DNA of 64,000 nt from Aegilops tauschii subsp. strangulata (taxonomy: Eukaryota > Streptophyta > Magnoliopsida > Poales > Poaceae). The notes beneath the pieces were generated by a model. It was given only the letters and a program-made list of their open reading frames with translations, was not told the origin of the DNA and ran no database searches. A program made the position numbers and the translations under genes. Position 1 is the first letter of the stretch. Every line of letters starts with the position of its first letter. The stretch spans positions 119,938,318 through 120,002,317 of the forward strand of contig NC_053041.3 of assembly GCF_002575655.3 (NCBI RefSeq). The letters are read 5' to 3'. Shown piece after piece: positions 21,486 through 32,845 of this stretch.

Positions 21486-23094
21486 GTATATACTATATAC
21501 TTTATATACATGACACATGTGGTGACTAAAGTTGGGTCGGCTCGTTGAGTACCCGCAAGTGATTCTGATGAGGGGGGCTGAAAGGACAGGTGGCTCCATC
21601 CCGGTAGAGGTGGGCCTGGGTTCCTGACGGTCCCCGACTGTTACTTTGTGGCGGAGCGACAGGGCAGGTTGAGACCGCCTAGGTGAGAGGTGGGCCTGGC
21701 CCTGGACGGCGTCCGCGGTTACTTCAAAATAACACGCTTAACGAGTTCTTGGTATTTGATCTGAGTCTGGCCATTTGGTCTATACGCACTAACCAGCTAC
21801 GCGGGAACAGTTATGGGCACTCGACGTCGTGGTATCAGCCGAAGCTCCTTTTGACGTCAGCGACTGAGTGGCACGCGCCGCATTGGACCGTAAGCTCGCG
21901 CTTGTTTTAAGGGGGCTAGGTCTGCTTTCGGCCGCGTACGCAACGTGCAGGTGTGCAATGGGCGATGGGCCCAGACCCCTGCGCGCATAGGGTTTGGACC
22001 GGCGTGCTGACCTCTCTGTTGAGCCTAGGTGGGGCTGCGACGTGTTGATCTTCCGAGGCCGGGCATGACCTAGAAAAGTGTGTCCGGCCAAATGGGATCG
22101 AGCGTGTTGGGTTATGTGGTGCACCCCTGCAGGGAAGTTTATCTATTCGAATAGCCGTGTCCCTCGGTAAAAGGACGACCCGGAGTTGTACCTTGACCTT
22201 ATGACAACTAGAACCGGATACTTAATAAAACACACCCTTCCAAGTGCCAGATACAACCCGGTGATCGCTCTCTAACAGGGCGACGAGGAGGGGATTGTCG
22301 GGTAGGATTATGCTATGTGATGCTACTTGGTGAACTTACCATCTACTCTCTTCTACATGCTGCAAGATGGAGGTGGCCAGAAGCGTTGTCTTCGACAGGA
22401 TTAGCTATCCCCCTCTTATTCTGGCATTCTGCAGTTCAGTCCACTGATATGGCCCTTTACACATATACCCATGCATATGTAGTGTAGCTCCTTGCTTGCG
22501 AGTACTTTGGATGAGTACTCACGGTTGCCTTTCTTCCTCTTTTCCCCTTTCTATACCGGTTTGTCGCAACCAGATGCTGGAGTCCAGGAGCTAGAGATCC
22601 CGAGGATGATTCTACGTGGAGTTCGGCTTCGAGGAGTAGTTAGGAGGTCCCAGGCAGGAGGCCTTGCCTTTTCGATCGTTGCTACTTTTGTGCTAGCCTT
22701 CTTAAGGCAAACTTGTTTAACTTATGTCTGTACTCAGATATTGTTGCTTCTGCTGACTCGTCTATGATCGAGCACTTGTATTCTAGCCCTCGAGGCCCCT
22801 GGCTTGTATTATGTTGCTTGTATGACTTATTTATGTTGTAGAGTTGTGTTGTGATATCTTCCCGTGAGTCCCTGATCTTGATCATACACATTTGCGTGCA
22901 TGATTAGTGTACGGTTAAATCGGGGGCGTCACAAGTGGATAGGAGGGTTCGGGTAGTGGTGGTGGGGGAGACTCCCGGGTCGCCCTAGGTGAGGCGACAC
23001 GGGACTTGGGGAAGAGGTCCATGGAGGAATTCCACCCCCGGTTCCCCGTAAGCTAAAACAGTTCATTTCCAGCTTGCGGAAATAGAATGCTTTA

Positions 23095-24330
23095 AAAAGC
23101 GTGCACCTCGTGGCACGCCCCAAGTGCTTGGGCTTGTTGCAAGTGGGTAACATGAGACGAGTGTCATGGAGTTAGGCCATGCCTAGATCCAAACCACCAT
23201 CTACATGGCCACCCGAACGAACTCGTTCCTCGCTTATCCCACAATGAGTGTGCTCCTGGTAACGCAGCTCACACGGTCATACTATCGAACACCCTGCGCG
23301 CGTCCACAGGTCAGCGGCAAGTGGCGTACATGTGTGGCCAGCGCCGTCACCTTGTTCCGCGCAAGCTAGCTGCGCATAGTTTGAAGAGTGAGGTGAATGT
23401 GTGGGGAGTACGTTGAGACAGACACGACGACGAATGTAGTGAGCGCTCTCGGCTGGTCGAAGTGCGTGACCGTGGACCTCAGGCGTGCATGGTGGTCGGA
23501 GGTGCCCTGCTCATCGCCGGGAGAAGAGAGCAATGAGGCGTAGCACAACGTCTTCTTTTCCTTTTTCTTGGGTTATAGGGTTACAAATTTTCCTTTCCAG
23601 ATAAACCAAGAAAAAACTTGCGTCTGGATGCATTCATAGATAGAGAAAAATGTTTTGTACAAACCTTCGCAATGGACCAACACCACAAAATACAACACTA
23701 TGCATTTGAGAAGTACTCACCCGGAGAAGTGCGGCAAGGCTTGATCGTGTCGAGAAAGATGTCTATCAAGTTGTGAAAAAGATGACAGAGGAGATGCCCT
23801 TGTGCAATGCGAGATGGGGGCGAATGTGATGTTTCACTGCCACCGGTCTATGATCGCATCACAACTTCTCAAGTCACGCACACGAAACTCCAAGTTACAC
23901 TACACATATCTCCACTGATTCCCCGCTCCAAGCTACATTTGGTGCCCAGAAATGAACTTTGACCTTTTTAACTGGAGAGCTAAGAATGGCGTGGCATTGA
24001 AGTCTCCCTTGTTTGAGGAAGTTTTTCAGATTTGATCCAAAATGTTTCATTCCTGGTGTCTCCTATTCTCAAGCCAAGCTAGCCTCTCATTTTTGTATTT
24101 CTTCTTTCTTGCATGCATTGTTGCTATTATAGGTTGTAGGAGAAATTTTGTTAGGTAGTGAAACTCGTGTAGCATGAAAAGAACCACTGATGCTCATGGT
24201 TGCATATACAGATAAGTTGCAAGACGTGTAGGGTGCGGTTGGTGAAACCATTTATGACCGGCTGATTTTAAGAGATGTTTACTCGCAAAATGCAACGAAT
24301 GCTTTATATATGAAGGTAAAGGGACACCAA
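23095..24330 (-). pseudogene. PPR remnant E with its 5' flank
   Basis: 23100-23550 parallels 5230-5720 of copy B on the minus strand (start region near 23548 with LLSSPGDEQGTSDHHARLRST), heavily mutated. 23560-24330 is the shared upstream flank (TTCATTCCTGGTGTCTCC, GTAGCATGAAAAGAACCACT). It is the right half of a unit whose left neighbour, D, lies beyond the insert. Confidence 0.55.
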
Positions 24331-24811
24331 GGGCGGAGACTGGGCTAGAACCCCACACAAACACACACCACCACCACCGGTCGGCTCCTCTCAATTTCTC
24401 AAGGGTAATACCAGTAGTATTACGTACTAACATATGTGCTAATGGCCGTAGATAATGGCTAACTACTTAATTAGAAATTGAGCCTAAATTTAGTACTAAT
24501 ATATGTGTAAATAACCAAAGCGCAGATAATAGCCCATCCGTCACTTTGACCATTACCGAAACTACGCAGCCTACAAGATCTTTCAGTGAACCGGTGTTAG
24601 TCTAATCTTCAAGATCGATCTGCCAATTTTCTAGGGCTCCCGTCCCGCCACCACAAGTTGTCTTCTAGCTCCTGCAGTCCAACCGCCGGGTGCTAAGAGA
24701 CTACGGACATGCGTGACCACGTAGATCACACGCTAACACGGGTTTCTTCCGCTAACCCGTTGTGTTTGGCGCTCTGTTAATCTTCCCATGAAGCCATGTC
24801 ATAGAGTCCAT
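24331..24811. other. Unassigned noncoding DNA before the large CACTA element
   Basis: Contains a short run of CAC repeats (24355-24378) and a partly repeated TACTAA(C/T)ATATGTG phrase (24424, 24494). No gene seen. Confidence 0.4.
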
Positions 24812-24814
24812 CGA

Positions 24815-25085
24815 CACTAGTAGGAAAAGGGCTTTTACCCCGGTTTGTAAGGGCCTTTTGTCCCGGTTTTCGAACCGGGACTAAAGGGTCGTTACTAAAT
24901 CCCTAACCCTTTAGTCCCGGTTCTTACATGAAGCGGGACAGAAGGTCCTCCACGTGGCCGCTGCTGCCAGCCCAGGCAGGGGGGCCTTTGGTCCCGATTG
25001 GTGCCACCAACCGGGACCAATAGGCAGGGTCTTTTGTCCCGGTTGGTATCATCAATCGGGACCAATAGGCATCCACGCGTCAGCA
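24815..25085. repeat. CACTA left terminus and subterminal palindrome array
   Basis: Starts CACTAGTAGG; then several units of TAGTCCCGGTT or TTGGTCCCGATTGG followed by AACCGGGAC(T/C)A within 260 bp. They are the likely binding sites for the element's own proteins. Confidence 0.8.
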
Positions 25086-25433
25086 TTTCAGGGGCTGGGG
25101 TTTTTGTTTTTTTTAAGAGGGGGTGGGGGGTTTTGGGGTTAATTTAGGTGTTTCATATATTGTGTTAGCTAGCTAATTAATAGAGAGAAGTGTCCTCTCT
25201 TATCTCCGTGCTTGGTCGACGCTACGTACTATATACATATGGAGAGGACTAGACACGCTAGCTAGTAAGCAAATGAAGGAAACAGAAGATCGTCATGAAC
25301 ATATGCATACAGAGAGAAGTGATATCGACCACCTCTCCTTCTCCGAGAGATTGGTCGAACAACAAGTTCTCGTATATCTATCTGACACTACCGGCTACAT
25401 ATATACAATAATTATCTCTTACAATATAATCTC
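25086..25433. other. CACTA 3' noncoding region
   Basis: Lies between the stop of the Ulp1-like gene and the left array. AT-rich 3' UTR-type DNA; no other signal. Confidence 0.5.
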
Positions 25434-28400
25434 CTAATTAAATTGTAAGAATACAGGGTCCACATAGTATTCTCCATTTTTAGCGATCACGTGGTCAAGG
25501 AAGAATGCCGCCAATTCCTCTTGAATTGCTCGCATACGATCTTCTGCTAGGAGTTCATCCCGCATCCGAAACATCTAATTTGAAGAAGGGGGTCAATACA
25601 TATATATATATGAATAAATGAAACTCGACACAAATGATGGTAATAAAATAAAATTGTGAATATTATTGCTTACGCACTTCATATTGTTCGTCAGAGTAGC
25701 CCCGCTCACAGGTCGTGTGGCGGATAGACTCGCAAACGTAGTATCCACAGAAATCATTCCCTTGTTCCTGCCACAACCACTTTACAAGAAATAGAGGTCA
25801 ATCTAACTGATAAGCAAGCATGCTAAATGGTATTGATGAAACTAGCGCTTGAATCACTAGGAGATGTGCGGAACATGCTACTATAGTACTTACTTTCGGG
25901 TGTCTAAATTGCAGCTTCTTCGGCAGTCCCGGAGCTTTTGTGATGAATTTTCTCCAAACCCTGCCAGACAAAGAAAACAATTACTTGATATCAGGAAATG
26001 AACAAAGTTGCTGATATGGTGGATAATGATCGATTTAACTTACTTCTCGAGCATTTGAGTCATGTTCGCATAGTCCTGGGGATCTTTTCGTCTCGAGTCT
26101 AAGACGGTTACTACTCCCTGCTCAAGCTTAATCTCTAGGAGAATATAGTGGAAGCTGCGCATGCATGCATAAGTCATCAATTACAATACCATAACCTGGA
26201 CTAATAAGGGAAACCGAATATGCACAAGACAGTAACACTCACTTGAAGTTGTAAGGAAAGAGTATTATATCTTTGTTTTGATTTAATACCAACGATCGTA
26301 GCAAGTTGGCCTCGGCTTCTTTGGCATGTTTTTCAACCGTATATGCATCTATGAGATTTGTGTTAATGAACCCAATATCACCGATTTGTCTTTTCTTCAA
26401 TTCGGCGATCTTCAATCTGCATAATATAGTGAGGATAATTATAAATACATGCAATGAAAGAGCTGACCTATATAGAGAGACTTAATGACAGAAGTAGTAC
26501 TACTTACAGACAGTAGCAAGTGATCGTTGTTTTATCGAGGGCCTTTTGATTGAAAAACTGGAAGAACTCCTCAAATGGAACATTCAGCAGTTCAATTCCA
26601 ACGAGGTCATGCTCCGGTTTAACTCTCAGCGTCAAAGTATTCATCCCATCAGACTCTCTGCAGGTTTTCATGTACCAATCATGTAGTCTTCGCATCATCA
26701 TGCTTAGAGATCTGACATCTTTGACGAGAGGCTTCCCGTAATGGTATTTGTGGTTGTCCACCTCCATGATTTCATAATGTACATCGTCGGGCAGGTTAAT
26801 CTCCAAGATTGCTATAACCGGGCACCATACCCGGATCATTAGCGACGATGTCTTTTGACACCTTGAGCGGGGGGCACGATTGGTTCGCTTGTTCGCCGAG
26901 CTGGGCAATTTTTTTCCCAGCTCGTCGTTCTTTCATCCTTTTATCACTGACAGTACTTCCCGACCGCTCCGCTTCGGCATATGCCTTTCCAAGAACGCGC
27001 TCATAGTTGCCTCTTGGCGGAGACTTTGGTGGTTTTGTCAGGGCAGCCAGAGTGCGCTTTGCTTTCACCGGATCTACCTTCTCCTCCGGAGGTGGATGTT
27101 TCTTTGCTTTGACCCCTTCAAAGAAGTTCTTCACTTCGGCTTGCACGATCTTCGCGTTCTCCTCCTCGGTCCTCTCATATGGTAACTTCTCTGGAGTCTT
27201 CAGAGAAGGACCGAATCTGTATTGCCTCCCGCCTCTGGCAGCTGTACTGCTAGACGCCAGCAGAGCAGACGGAGCGGCTGCGGCTGTCTTCTTTCCTTGC
27301 TTACGAGGCGGAGGAGAAGGACTACGACGCGCCGGAGCAGCCGCAGCGGCGGCGGGTCTCTTCCGCCCTTGCTGACGAGGCGGAGAAGGAGGAGGCTGGC
27401 TGCCCTGGCGCGCCGGCGCTGGCGGAGAAGGAGGCGGAGTGCCGCCACGCACCGGAGAAGGAGGCTGATGAGTGCCCTGATCACTCGCCGGAGGAGGAGG
27501 CGGAGGAGGAGGCGGAGTGCCGCCACGCGCCGGAGAAGGAGGCTGAGTGCCCTGATCACTCGCCGGAGGAGGAGGCGGCGGCGGAGTGCCCTTACTCGCC
27601 GGAGGCGTCCAGTTCGGAAGGTTAATGAGCTCCTTCCGCCATAGGCACGGAGTCTTCAGAGCTAAACCCAGCCGAGTCTCCGCTTCACCGGTAGGGTGGT
27701 CAAGCTGGAGGTCCTCAAATCCCTCTGTTATTTCATCCACCTTCACCCTAGCATATCCTTCTGGAATCGGCCGGCAGTGGTAGGTTGCGCCGGGTTCAGG
27801 AGGTAAAACAGAGCCAACAGCCGCCTTGACTTTGAAGTTCTGCCATTGTGCCATAAGGTGGCAATGTTGAGACTCCGTGATAGCATCCACGGGGTAGCTA
27901 GCAGGAGCCGTCAAGACATGCTCCGGCTGAAGCAGCTCGGTGGAAGCCACGCTACTTCTCCGCTGAGATGGCGGGGTAGCTTCGGGGGTAGTTTCGGCAT
28001 GTCGATTGCCGTCTCGTTCCTCTAGCGCTTGAACCCTTTCGTGCAGCTTCTGAATTTGGGTATGCTCCATTTTTTTCCTCCTCTTCTGGCTTTTGTAACC
28101 GCCTGCGTCCGGAAAACCAGCCTTCCACGGAACGGAGCCTGGCGTGCCTCGTGTCCGTCCAGGGTGCTCAGGATTCCCGAGGGCCATTGTGAGCTCGTCG
28201 TTCTCTCTGTCTGGAACGAACGTCCCTTCTTTTGCTGCATCAATATATTGCTGAATCTTCTTGACTGGTATTCTCAAAAGCTCGTTCGTCCAAACGCACC
28301 TCCCTGATACAGGGTCCAAGGTTCCGCCAGCCCCGAAGAACCAAGTCCGGCAACGGTCTGTCCAGTTCATTGTCTGTGGTTCGATCCCTTTTTCAAGCAG

Positions 28401-29348
28401 ATCATTCTCAGCCTTGGCCCACTTAGGTCGGGCTTTGAGGTAGCCACCTGACCCCGTGCGATGGTGAAGCTTCTTCTTCGCAGCATTCTTCTTGTTTGTC
28501 GCTGACATCTTCTTACTCTTTTCCGATGTCTTGTGGGCTACAAATGCGGGCCAGTGATCTCTGATCTTCTCATACCGGCCGATGAATTCTGGTGTCTCTT
28601 CTTTGTCGACAAACATTTTCAGCTCATTCTTCCACCTCCTGAATAGGTCTGCCATCTTATTAAGAGCATGAGACTTGATTAATTGCTCTTTAACTGGCTT
28701 CTCCGGATCCTCCTCTGGCGGTAGGGTGAAATTTGCCTTCAGCTCAGTCCAAAGATCATCTTTCTGCATATCATTGACATAAGACACCTCAGGGTCTTCC
28801 TTCTTAGGCTTATACCATTGCTGGATGCTGATCGGGATCTTGTCCCTAACTAGAACCCCGCACTGAGCAGCAAATGCATCCTTTGTCCGGATGGGTTCAA
28901 TCGGTTGGCCGTCGCGCGCAATTGCTGTGATCTCAAACCTTTCATCCGAGCGCAACTTTCTCTTCGGGCCTCGTCTCTTTACCGAAGTTGTGCTCGATCC
29001 GGAGGGCTAGAAAAAAGAAGAAAGACGAGTGTTAATTAATATGTGTACATACCAAAACAATGAATGCATCAATTAGCTAGTCAACATAGGCTTAACTAAT
29101 ATATTTATCTGGCCGGACTCTGTTCGGTCACCGGAGCCGTCACCACGGGCTCCTTCTTGCACCAGCATTGGGTCACCGGAGCCATCATAATCATGTCTTT
29201 CCTCCTCCACTCTTTGATCACCGTAGCCTGCTTCTTCATCCTGTTCTTCCAGACCATCATTGTCGTTAAGATACGACAAGATATCACCTCCGGCTAAGAT
29301 TATGTCCCCCAACACCTCTTCTGCTTGCTCGTCTCGTCCGTGCTCCAT
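25434..29348 (-). pseudogene. CACTA second gene: Pro-rich protein with C-terminal Ulp1-like cysteine protease
   Basis: Exons read as 29348-about 29108, 29006-26508, 26416-26243, 26154-26044, 25960-25894, 25767-25678 and 25574-25434, with GT/AG borders for all but the first intron, whose donor reads CAG/ATAAAT (GT lost). The N-terminus is acidic; a long basic middle (27.2-27.6 kb) is a run of Pro-rich repeats; the C-terminal exons look like C48 peptidase: His in NFHYILLEI (codon 26150-26148), Asp in VLDSRR (26099-26097), Gln and Cys in EQGNDFCGYYVCE (Cys 25749-25747). Such deSUMOylase-like domains are known in plant CACTA and MULE proteins; the role is unproved. A one-base A insertion near 26801 (after GYSNLGD) shifts the frame and truncates the protein ahead of the protease. 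The protease exons themselves keep catalytic residues. Confidence 0.75.
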
Positions 29349-29590
29349 TGTTTCTGCAAATATTACAACATGGCAATTATTACACAAACATGACAGCAGG
29401 TGGATATATTAGTGCAAACGTAGACCTAGCTTATTCCGGGTTTGGGGTGGCCTCGGCAACGCTTCAAGGGTAGGGGCGCGGTGGGAGGGGGTAGGAGACC
29501 GACATCGTTTTTTTCTAGGGTTTGGGTGTCCTCGAGAGTTTTGGTCGAGCGAGAGGGCCGGAGGTGCTCCCGTGGTATAAGTTATCACGG
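29349..29590 (-). other. 5' leader of the CACTA second gene
   Basis: Noncoding DNA immediately upstream of the proposed ATG. ORFs on the minus strand here have no domain. Confidence 0.4.
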
Positions 29591-29629
29591 TCGAGAGGGG
29601 GTATAAATATCGACCGTCCATCATGCCGA

Positions 29630-29870
29630 AGTTATCTGGGAGGGAGTTATATATATCGACAACGACGACATACATACATGGGAAAATAATGTTATCGGGG
29701 AGGGGGTATATCGACCCCCCCCCCCGTGTTGAAGTTATCGGGAGGGGGTTATATCGACAACGACGACATACGTACATGGGAAAATAATATTATCGGGGAG
29801 GGGGTATATCGACCCCCCCTCGTGTTGAAGTTATCGGGAGAGGGGTATATCGACGATGACAGACCTGATA
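29630..29870. repeat. ~98-bp tandem duplication with G/C homopolymer tracts
   Basis: The phrase ACATGGGAAAATAATRTTATCGG recurs at about 29677 and 29775, each followed by GGGGTATATCGACCCCCCC. There are two full copies and a partial third. Confidence 0.8.
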
Positions 29871-29888
29871 AAACATAAGAAAACGAAG

Positions 29889-30110
29889 AAGAAATAAAAA
29901 GAGGAGAAGAAGAAAAGGAATAGAGGAGAAGATCGAAGAAAAAAAGAAGAAGAAAAAAGAGGAGAAGAAGAAAGGAATAGAAGAGAAGAAGAAAAAATAG
30001 AAAATTCTATTTTTTCTTCTTCTCTCCTCTATTCCTTTCTTCTTCTCCTCTTCTTGTTCTTCTTTTTTCCTCTTCTTATTTATTTCTCCTCTTCTTCCTC
30101 TCCTCTTCTT
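29889..30110. repeat. Polypurine/polypyrimidine inverted repeat (long hairpin)
   Basis: A GA-rich strand (29889-30002) is followed, after AA, by its CT-rich complement (30005-30110). The inner arms 29959-30002 and 30005-30050 pair almost perfectly apart from a 2-nt bulge; pairing becomes patchy outside. The run is intronic or leader DNA of the second CACTA gene. A transcript would fold into a stem of over 40 bp. Confidence 0.85.
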
Positions 30111-30760
30111 CTCCTTTCTTCCTCTTCTTATTTTCCTTTTTCCTCTCATTCATAAAGAAATGTTCAAATAGAAAATTTCGAAAAAAAGTAAAGGTTTTGC
30201 CTAATGCATTGTTCATATTTCATCATGTTCTATGAACAAAAAACCATCATATTTCATCCACATCCATGCATACATCATATATGTGATCATCTATGAGAAA
30301 AACATCATATCCTATAAAAAAATCATTACATATATATATGAACAAAAACAATTATGATAACAAGCATATATATCATCATATATATAAAAAAACAAGCATA
30401 TATATGAAAAAAACAATCATATATATGAAAAAATGCTAGGGAGGGCGCCGGCCGGACCAAGGTGAGGAGGACCGCGGGGTCGGCGGCGAGGATGGCGACG
30501 GGGCAGTGGGCGCGCGCTCGGGGTAGGGGCGACGGCGGAGAAGGGCGGGGCAGGGCGACGGCGACGACGGGGACGGGCCGGGGCGGCGCGCGTCGGGGCA
30601 GGGGCAGGAGCGCGGCTGACGGCGAGGGCGCGGGCGACGGCGACGACCGGCAACGGCGACGGCGACGGCGGGGGCGGGGGCGGCGTCGAGGCAGCCTGGC
30701 GGCGTCGGCGTCGTCGGGGCGGCAACTGCAAGGTGAGAGTGAAAATTTCCTAAGTGTGAA
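30111..30760. other. AT-rich spacer and GC-rich leader of the second CACTA gene
   Basis: 30150-30430 is AT-rich with CATATATATG repeats. 30440-30735 is extremely GC-rich (CGGCGACGGCG runs), giving long spurious ORFs on both strands; it is probably transcribed leader, since a TATA box lies just upstream at 30762. Confidence 0.45.
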
Positions 30761-30955
30761 CTTATATAGCAAAGCCTTTAGTCCCGGTTCGTGGCACCAA
30801 CCAGGACTAAAGGTGGGCATTAGTCCCGGTGGTCCCGGTTGGTGGCACCAACCGGGACTAAAGGGGGGGCATTGGTCCCCGTTGGTGCCACGAACCGGGA
30901 CCAAAGGGTGGCATTGGTCCCGGTTCGTGCCACCAACCGGGACCAATGGCCTTGC
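30761..30955 (-). promoter_or_regulatory. Promoter of the second CACTA gene with palindrome array
   Basis: On the minus strand a TATA box (GCTATATAAG, 30762-30770) sits directly downstream of four CCCGGTT-spacer-AACCGGG palindromes (30778-30945). The same arrangement stands before the transposase gene at 37245-37385. Because the motifs also fill both element ends, the natural reading is that one element protein binds ends and promoters alike, as TNPA does in maize En/Spm. This is inferred from position and sequence. Confidence 0.6.
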
Positions 30956-31624
30956 ACAGCGGCGTGGTGGTGGGAGTTTAGTCCCACCTCGCTAGCTGAG
31001 AGAGAGTCGCACCTGTTTATAAGGTGCGGTGCGCCTGAGCTGTCGAGCTCCTCTCTAAAGCAGGCTTGCGGGCCTAACCTCTCTGTACATGCCTGTGGGC
31101 CTACTGGGCCTTCTGTGGGCCTGAATCCTGGCCCATGGATGGGTTTCTAGTCGTATTCAGGCCGTGGTGGCCCAGTAGGTGGCATAATTTTTATTTTTTG
31201 CCTGTCTTTTTGTTTTCTTTTTTACTTTATTTATTTTGTTTTGTTTCTACTTACAACAAAAACTTATTTATTTTATTTTATTTTGTTTCTAATTACTTAT
31301 TTATTTTACTTTATGATAATTCTTTTTGCTATTAAAGTTTCTAACAAAAAAAGTTCTTTATGAAAATTATTTTTGCTTTAAATGATTTTGAAAAGAAAAT
31401 ACTTCGATAATTTTAGTTGTGTCAATTTTATATAATTTTAGTTTCAATAATACTAGAGGTTGCTTATAATGTTTTGAACAAAAAATTCTTTGATAATTTA
31501 GTTTCATAAATTTTATTTATGTTATTAAAGTTTATTTTATTTTGTTTCTACTTATATATTTTATTAAAGTTTATATTATTTTGTTTCTAATTACTTATTT
31601 ATTTTATTTGTTATTTTCATGCAC
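30956..31624. repeat. Internal duplicate of the 37.39-37.95 kb block
   Basis: 30980-31190 matches 37405-37610 in order (TTTAGTCCCA, CTCGCTAG.TGAGAGAG, GTTTATAAG, GGCCTACTGGGCCTTCTG, CCCAGTAGGTGGCATAATTT), and a T-rich tail follows both. A promoter-bearing module was copied within the element. Confidence 0.7.
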
Positions 31625-32845
31625 CATTTTTCATGCATTAACTGATTATTTTGAGCTATAAGACCCTAAAATTGAAAAGCATTTCAAACGAACTCTGAAA
31701 AGGTTGAAAGTTGGCATGGTATCATCATTTCATCCATATAGCATGTGCAAGAAAGTTGAGAGGGTTACGGCAAAAACTGGATGCACTTCGTGTACAAAAC
31801 GGACAATCTCTTTCGAAGTATCAGGATTTCATACGAAAACTCATCTGTTACAAAGGGATTTCATTTTTTAAAACTTATTTGAACTCCTGACTTTTTGTGT
31901 GTTCAAAATGCACCATTCAAAGTCACATCATCAATTTTCAACCCTTTCTGACTTCATTCGTTATTTTTCATGCATTTACTGATTATTTTGAGCTATAAGA
32001 CCCTAAAATTGAAAAGCATTTCAAATGAACTCTGAAAAGGTTGAAAGTTGGCATGGTATCATCATTTCATCCACATATCATGTGCAAGAAAGTTGAGAGG
32101 GTTACGGCAAAAACTGGATGCACTTCGTGTACAAAACGGACAATCTCTTTCGAAGTATCAGGATTTCATACGGAAACTCGTCTGTTACAAAGGGATTTCA
32201 TTTTTTAAAACTTATTTGAACTCCTGACTTTTTGTGTGTTCAAAATGCACCATTCAAAGTCACATCATCAATTTTCAACCCTTTCTGACTTCATTTGTTA
32301 TTTTTCATGCATTTACTAATTATTTTGAGCTATAAGACCCTAAAATTAAAAAGCATTTCAAATGAACTCTGAAAAGGTTGAAAGTTGGCATGGTATCATC
32401 ATTTCATCCACATAGCATGTGCAAGAAAGTTGAGAGGGTTACGGCAAAAACTGGATGCACTTCGTGTACAAAACGGACAATCTCTTTCAAAGTATCAGGA
32501 TTTCATACGGAAACTCGTCTGTTACAAAGGGATTTCATTTTTTTAAACTTATTTGAACTCCTGAATTTTTGTGTGTTCAAAATGCACCATTCAAAGCCAC
32601 ATCATCAATTTTCAACCCTTTCTGACTTCATTTGTTATTTTTCATGCATTTACTAATTATTTTGAGCTATAAGACCCTAAAATTGAAAAGCATTTCAAAT
32701 GAACTCTGAAAAGGTTGAAAGTTGGCATGGTATCATCATTTCATCCACATATCATGTGCAAGAAAGTTGAGAGGGTTACGGCAAAAACTAGATGCACTTC
32801 GTGTACAAAACGGACAATGGTATCATACTCGTCTGTTACAAAGTT
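31625..32845. repeat. 337-bp tandem repeat, about 3.6 copies
   Basis: The landmark TTTTGAGCTATAAGACCCTA falls exactly 337 bp apart (TTGAGC at 31651, 31988, 32325, 32662). Copies are nearly identical, so the array is recent or homogenised. The last copy ends early near 32820. The short ORFs within are not genes. Confidence 0.95.

Larger units (their letters stand above)
19060..22933 (+). mobile_element. Solo LTR, 3874 bp
   Basis: It starts TGTGACGCC at 19060 and ends GGCGTCACA at 22933, so it has TG...CA ends with a 9-bp inverted terminal match. The flanks are AGTGG at 19055-19059 and again at 22934-22938, a perfect 5-bp target duplication. There is no primer-binding site, polypurine tract or second LTR, so this is a solo LTR left by LTR-LTR recombination. 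LTRs this long are known in Triticeae LARD-type elements such as Sukkula; the family assignment is tentative. The strong GC block at 19530-20530 and the AT-rich block at 20560-20880 are internal to the LTR, and the 340-codon ORF at 19541-20563 is a GC artefact. Confidence 0.9.
17940..23094 (-). mobile_element. Retroposon-like noncoding insert, split by a solo LTR
   Basis: The flanking 14-mers AAAAGTGTGCACCT (17926-17939) and AAAAGCGTGCACCT (23095-23108) look like a target duplication. Across the gap the PPR-unit sequence continues (GTGCACCTCRYGGCA), as in copy B at 5231. Removing the solo LTR leaves about 1.3 kb of low-coding DNA, which on the minus strand begins GC-rich and contains phrases (for example GTCAACTTTTGGACAGGAAA) common in degenerate grass retroposons. 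There is no reverse transcriptase, and a clear A-tail is absent. LINE-driven origin is inferred from TSD length only. Confidence 0.5.

Noticed and set aside
24815..25085. CRISPR-like repeated CCCGGTT/AACCGGG units
   Set aside because: Palindromic subterminal repeats of a plant CACTA element; spacing is irregular and the context is eukaryotic.
27200..27644. ORFs opposite the Pro-rich region of the CACTA second gene
   Set aside because: Shadows of a proline-repeat coding region in other frames.
30326..30995. 206- and 177-codon ORFs on opposite strands
   Set aside because: CGGCGACGG simple sequence plus the palindrome array of the CACTA promoter; mirror ORFs without motifs.
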